A stretch of DNA of 9,128 nt from an uncultured Actinomycetes bacterium (GTDB lineage Bacteria > Actinomycetota > Actinomycetes > Nanopelagicales > Nanopelagicaceae), in assembly GCA_903844585.1 (NCBI GenBank), contig CAIMUD010000125.1, positions 1-9,128 of the forward strand, in the 5' to 3' direction. A program made the translations under genes and the position numbers. Numbering within the stretch: position 1 is the first letter of the stretch; every line of letters starts with the position of its first letter. Below, in pieces: positions 6,653 to 9,128 of this stretch. Below the pieces are notes generated by a model. That model made no database searches. It saw nothing but the letters and a program-made list of their open reading frames with translations, and was not told the DNA's origin.

Positions 6653-7120
6653 CCACTCTTTTTTATTTAACCCGTAGGCATAATTGCCGAGCGCTCCCCC
6701 GGTTTTAACTATTCGATGGCATGGAACAACTAAGACAATGGCATTCTTTGCGCATGCGCTACCTGCAGCCCGCACAGCCGCGCAACTACCTGCGCGGTCG
6801 GCCAAATCCGAGTAAGAAATAACTTTTCCTGGGGCTACTTTACGCATTGCCTTCCATGCTGCCTGTGAAAATGTTGCACCTGGTTGTGAGGTCTTAATCG
6901 AATTGAGGGCCCCTAAATTTCCATCAAAGTAATCGTCTAGCAACTCTGAAATAACAGGAATTCTCTTCACTTCATTAATTTCACGAGATAGATCTTCTAA
7001 TGAAAGGCTTTCTTTTAAGGCTTTTTGTGTGGAGAGGTTTGCGGCAAGAAGTAAATCCTGATCTGCAATGAGATTTAAAACCCCGATGGGTGTCTTGTGC
7101 GAAGTAAAGAGAAGGGGCAC
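6626..7120 (-). CDS. ogt: O6-methylguanine-DNA methyltransferase (methylated-DNA-protein cysteine S-methyltransferase)
   Basis: This 164-residue suicide repair protein transfers the alkyl group from O6-alkylguanine (and O4-alkylthymine) to its own cysteine. The active site is VVPCHRIV with acceptor C134. The DNA-binding helix-turn-helix precedes it, with the arginine finger R117 in AVRAAGSACAKN. FSQAAWKAMRKVAPGKVISY (84-103) and the C-terminal GLNKKEWLLRHEG (150-162) are also family hallmarks. The GTG at 7120-7118 is chosen as start: it lies 10 bp after the aroG stop and gives the expected FTSHKTPIGVLNLIA beginning. The longer frame to 7216 would run into aroG and add unrelated residues. An AGG lies 4 nt upstream, and TAATTT (7128-7133) lies 7 nt upstream as a possible leaderless -10. 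It is the last gene of the leftward run and overlaps ltaE by 27 bp tail to tail. Confidence 0.93.
   Translation of the reverse strand: MPLLFTSHKTPIGVLNLIADQDLLLAANLSTQKALKESLSLEDLSREINEVKRIPVISELLDDYFDGNLGALNSIKTSQPGATFSQAAWKAMRKVAPGKVISYSDLADRAGSCAAVRAAGSACAKNAIVLVVPCHRIVKTGGALGNYAYGLNKKEWLLRHEGAL
6641..6664 (+). terminator. Rho-independent terminator of the rightward run
   Basis: GTGGC (6641-6645) and GCCAC (6652-6656) form a 5-bp stem with a 6-nt loop that contains most of the ltaE stop codon. The stem is followed by TCTTTTTTATTT. The stem is short but GC-rich and sits directly on a U-tract. The same DNA, read backwards, encodes the conserved C-terminal NKKEWLLRHEG of Ogt, so the terminator is embedded in the neighbouring gene. 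Confidence 0.7.
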
Positions 7121-7130
7121 ATCGCCTAAA

Positions 7131-8516
7131 TTAGCGGTCGCGCAACATCTCCGCAACCAAAAATGCAAGCTCAAGTGATTGCGAATGATTAAGGCGTGGA
7201 TCGCAAGCAGTCTCATAACGTGAAGCTAAGTCTTCCTCTGAAATCTTTTCTCCCCCGCCTACACACTCAGTTACATCATCTCCGGTGAGTTCAATGTGAA
7301 TTCCGCCTGGATGCGTGCCTAGCGCCTTGTGAACCTCAAAGAAACCCTTTACTTCATCCATCACATCATCGAATCGACGAGTCTTGTATCCCGATGGAGC
7401 TTCGTATGTATTTCCGTGCATTGGGTCGCAGACCCAAAGAACCTTGGCTCCAGATTTGGTTACTCCGTCGACAAGTGCCGGCAGAGCTTCACGAATCTTG
7501 CCAGCGCCCATTCGGGTAATAAATGTAATACGGCCCGGTTCATCATTTGGGTTGAGCTTTTCAATGAGAGCGAGGGCATCTTTAACAGTCGATGTCGGCC
7601 CGAGCTTGATACCAATAGGATTTTGAATTTTAGAGCAGAAATCTACATGTGCTCCATCAAGTTGGCGCGTGCGCTCACCAATCCATACAAAGTGTGCGGA
7701 TACGTCATAAGGAAGTTGTGTTCGTGAATCAATACGTGTCAGCGCCTTCTCGTATTCAAGGATGAGGGCTTCATGACTTGAGTAGAAATCAACGCTCTTA
7801 AAAGAATCTGGGTCAGCTCCCGCCGATTTCATAAAGGCAAGTGCTCGACCAATTTCATCAGCCATCTTCTCGTAGCGATCACCAACGGAAGAATCGCGAA
7901 TGAAACCCTTATTCCACTCGTGCACTTGTCGAAGGTCAGCAAAACCACCTTGTGTAAATGCGCGAACTAAATTTAGAGTTGCAGAAGATGTGTTGTAGAC
8001 GCGAACCAAACGCTGTGGGTCTGGTGTGCGAGATTTTTCAGTAAATTCGAGATCGTTCACAGCATCTCCGCGGTATGCAGGAAGTTTTACATCACCGCGA
8101 GTTTCGAAATCACTCGAGCGCGGTTTTGCGAACTGCCCAGCCATGCGTCCCACTTTGATAACTGGAAGACTTGAGTAGTACTGCAAGACTGCAGCCATTT
8201 GAAGAATAGTCTTGATACGGTCACGAATTGAGTCTGCAGTAGCTGCTGCAAAAGTTTCTGCGCAATCTCCGCCTTGTAACCAAAATGCTCTGCCCTCGGC
8301 TGCTGCTGCAATACGCACTTTGAGATCATCGCACTCACCAGCGAAAACAAGTGGTGGTAGAGATTTCAATTCTGCAACTGCAGCCTTTACTGCAGGTCCG
8401 TCTACTCCACCAGGCCATAACGGTTGTTGCGCGGCAACAAGCCCAGGAGTAAATAGATTCTCGGTTGTGGTCATAGGTCTAAGAGTAGGTGTCAGAGGAT
8501 AGGTCTTGTCGGGCAT
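7131..8516 (-). CDS. aroG: Class II 3-deoxy-D-arabino-heptulosonate-7-phosphate synthase
   Basis: This enzyme condenses phosphoenolpyruvate and erythrose 4-phosphate, the entry to the shikimate pathway. From ATG 8516 it has 461 residues, against 462 in M. tuberculosis AroG. Metal ligands fall at C85 (LQGGDCAETF), H367 (CDPMHGNT), E409 (HIELTG) and D439 (ACDPRLN), each two below the recalled mycobacterial numbers 87, 369, 411 and 441. AKPRSSD, WIGERTRQLDGAH, IGIKLGPT and THPGGIH are further class II signatures; the end, SLELAFLVAEMLRD, is intact. The ATG directly abuts the pfkA stop (TAAATG), suggesting reinitiation. A second ATG at 8474 (MTTTENLF) is a serious alternative: the 14 extra residues look unconserved and TACTCT lies exactly 7 nt before that codon. 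Class II enzymes are usually feedback-controlled by aromatic amino acids through the protein. Confidence 0.95.
   Translation of the reverse strand: MPDKTYPLTPTLRPMTTTENLFTPGLVAAQQPLWPGGVDGPAVKAAVAELKSLPPLVFAGECDDLKVRIAAAAEGRAFWLQGGDCAETFAAATADSIRDRIKTILQMAAVLQYYSSLPVIKVGRMAGQFAKPRSSDFETRGDVKLPAYRGDAVNDLEFTEKSRTPDPQRLVRVYNTSSATLNLVRAFTQGGFADLRQVHEWNKGFIRDSSVGDRYEKMADEIGRALAFMKSAGADPDSFKSVDFYSSHEALILEYEKALTRIDSRTQLPYDVSAHFVWIGERTRQLDGAHVDFCSKIQNPIGIKLGPTSTVKDALALIEKLNPNDEPGRITFITRMGAGKIREALPALVDGVTKSGAKVLWVCDPMHGNTYEAPSGYKTRRFDDVMDEVKGFFEVHKALGTHPGGIHIELTGDDVTECVGGGEKISEEDLASRYETACDPRLNHSQSLELAFLVAEMLRDR
8482..8487 (-). promoter_or_regulatory. Candidate -10 box for a leaderless aroG transcript
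   Basis: On the minus strand TACTCT stands 7 nt before the internal ATG at 8474-8472, matching the TANNNT-N7-start pattern of actinobacterial leaderless genes. There is no clear -35. If real, aroG can be expressed independently of pfkA, with 447 residues. Confidence 0.3.
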
Positions 8517-9128
8517 TTACCCGAAGAAGATCTCTGTCTCCTTGTAGCGCTCTAATGGGACGGTCTTGAGCTTTTCAGTTGCAGTGGCAAGTGGAACACG
8601 AACAATGTCGGTTCCGTGAAGTGCAACCATCTTGCCCCAGTCACCTTCTGATGCTGCTGTAATTGCTTGAAGTCCAAATCGAGTTGCAAGAACTCGATCG
8701 AAAGCTGTTGGAGTTCCACCGCGTTGGATGTGGCCGAGAATTGTTGTACGTGCTTCGTGGCCAGTTCTCTCTTCGATTTTTTCAGAGAGCCAGTCGCCTA
8801 TTCCTGAAAGTTTTACATGGCCAAAGGCATCAAGTTTTGCATCTTTGGTAACCAAATCACCATCTTGTGGAATTGCGCCTTCTGCAACAACGATGATGGG
8901 AGCAAAACCATCCTTATAGCGAGATTCAACCCACTCACAAACTTTATCGAGTGAAAATTTGATTTCTGGAATTAAAATACATGTTGCCCCGCCTGCAAGA
9001 CCTGAGTGCAGAGCAATCCACCCTGCATGTCGTCCCATCACTTCAACAATTAGAAGTCTGTGATGCGACTCAGCTGTAGTGTGGAGACGATCGATTGCCT
9101 CCATTGCAATATTTACCGATGTATCAAA
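8517..9128 (-). CDS. pfkA: 6-phosphofructokinase, C-terminal part (runs off the window)
   Basis: Group A phosphofructokinases phosphorylate fructose 6-phosphate to the 1,6-bisphosphate in glycolysis. The frame is open from the window end to the TAA at 8519-8517 (203 codons). It starts within FDTSVNIAMEAIDRLHTTAESHHR, so the Met within that stretch (9104) is internal, not a start. EVMGRHAGWIALHSGLAGGA and GHIQRGGTPTAFDRVLATRFG are the fructose 6-phosphate-binding signatures of the C-terminal half. The N-terminal half, with the catalytic aspartate motif and the Gly/Asp position that separates ATP- from pyrophosphate-dependent enzymes, lies outside the window, so the phosphate donor cannot be decided here. 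The stop directly touches the aroG ATG, making pfkA-aroG a likely operon that shares upstream promoter control. Confidence 0.93.
   Translation of the reverse strand, partial: FDTSVNIAMEAIDRLHTTAESHHRLLIVEVMGRHAGWIALHSGLAGGATCILIPEIKFSLDKVCEWVESRYKDGFAPIIVVAEGAIPQDGDLVTKDAKLDAFGHVKLSGIGDWLSEKIEERTGHEARTTILGHIQRGGTPTAFDRVLATRFGLQAITAASEGDWGKMVALHGTDIVRVPLATATEKLKTVPLERYKETEIFFG

Noticed and set aside
7121..7216. Longer ogt reading frame starting at 7216.
   Set aside because: It would overlap aroG by 86 bp, and the extra residues do not look like the MGMT family. The GTG at 7120 gives the expected N-terminus.
7329..8502. Open frames on the + strand opposite aroG (for example 7329-7727 and 8212-8502).
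   Set aside because: They are antisense shadows of a strongly supported DAHP synthase gene and show no recognisable motifs.
1..9128. Search for mobile elements, CRISPR arrays, tRNA genes, toxin-antitoxin pairs or defence genes.
   Set aside because: No direct repeats, terminal inverted repeats, cloverleaf sequence, or defence-type proteins were seen. All genes are intact housekeeping types with uniform composition.

Overview
This window reads as ordinary, very compact chromosomal DNA from an actinobacterium with a moderate-to-low GC content. Three things point that way: a class II (mycobacterial AroG-type) DAHP synthase, a PknL-like Ser/Thr kinase with extracellular PASTA repeats, and a phytoene synthase / PASTA kinase / aroG / pfkA neighbourhood that resembles a conserved actinobacterial block (pknL and aroG are also close together in Mycobacterium). 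The low GC, tiny intergenic gaps and carotenoid gene would fit a streamlined freshwater lineage such as the acI/Nanopelagicales group. That lineage call is inference; no marker gene is present.

Layout. Positions 1-734 (+) hold the C-terminal part of a phytoene synthase. Positions 742-827 hold a TPP (THI-element) riboswitch whose closing stem contains the Shine-Dalgarno of the next gene. That gene, 836-1426 (+), is a PnuC-family transporter, best read as the thiamine transporter PnuT because of the riboswitch. Overlapping its end is a small P-loop kinase (1392-1928). Then follow, all on +, a membrane-anchored PASTA Ser/Thr kinase (1957-3870), endonuclease IV (3881-4744), a 10-TM EamA/DMT exporter (4741-5601, sharing ATGA with nfo) and a threonine aldolase-family PLP enzyme (5615-6652). 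This run ends at an intrinsic terminator (6641-6664).

On the minus strand, reading toward the terminator, lie the C-terminal part of 6-phosphofructokinase (8517-9128), class II DAHP synthase (7131-8516) and an O6-methylguanine-DNA methyltransferase (6626-7120). The last converges on and overlaps the threonine aldolase gene by 27 bp.

How it works together. The clearest regulatory unit is riboswitch-pnuT-kinase: thiamine salvage shut off by TPP, with the kinase as a candidate thiamine- or precursor-phosphorylating enzyme (a guess from position). pfkA and aroG sit head to tail in central carbon and aromatic amino acid metabolism. Nfo and Ogt are separate DNA-repair enzymes. Several starts (the PASTA kinase, ogt, possibly nfo, and an internal aroG ATG) have a TANNNT box exactly 7 nt before the start codon, the geometry of actinobacterial leaderless transcripts. 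There is no mobile element, CRISPR array, tRNA, rRNA or clearly novel system in the window, and no gap over about 100 bp between genes.
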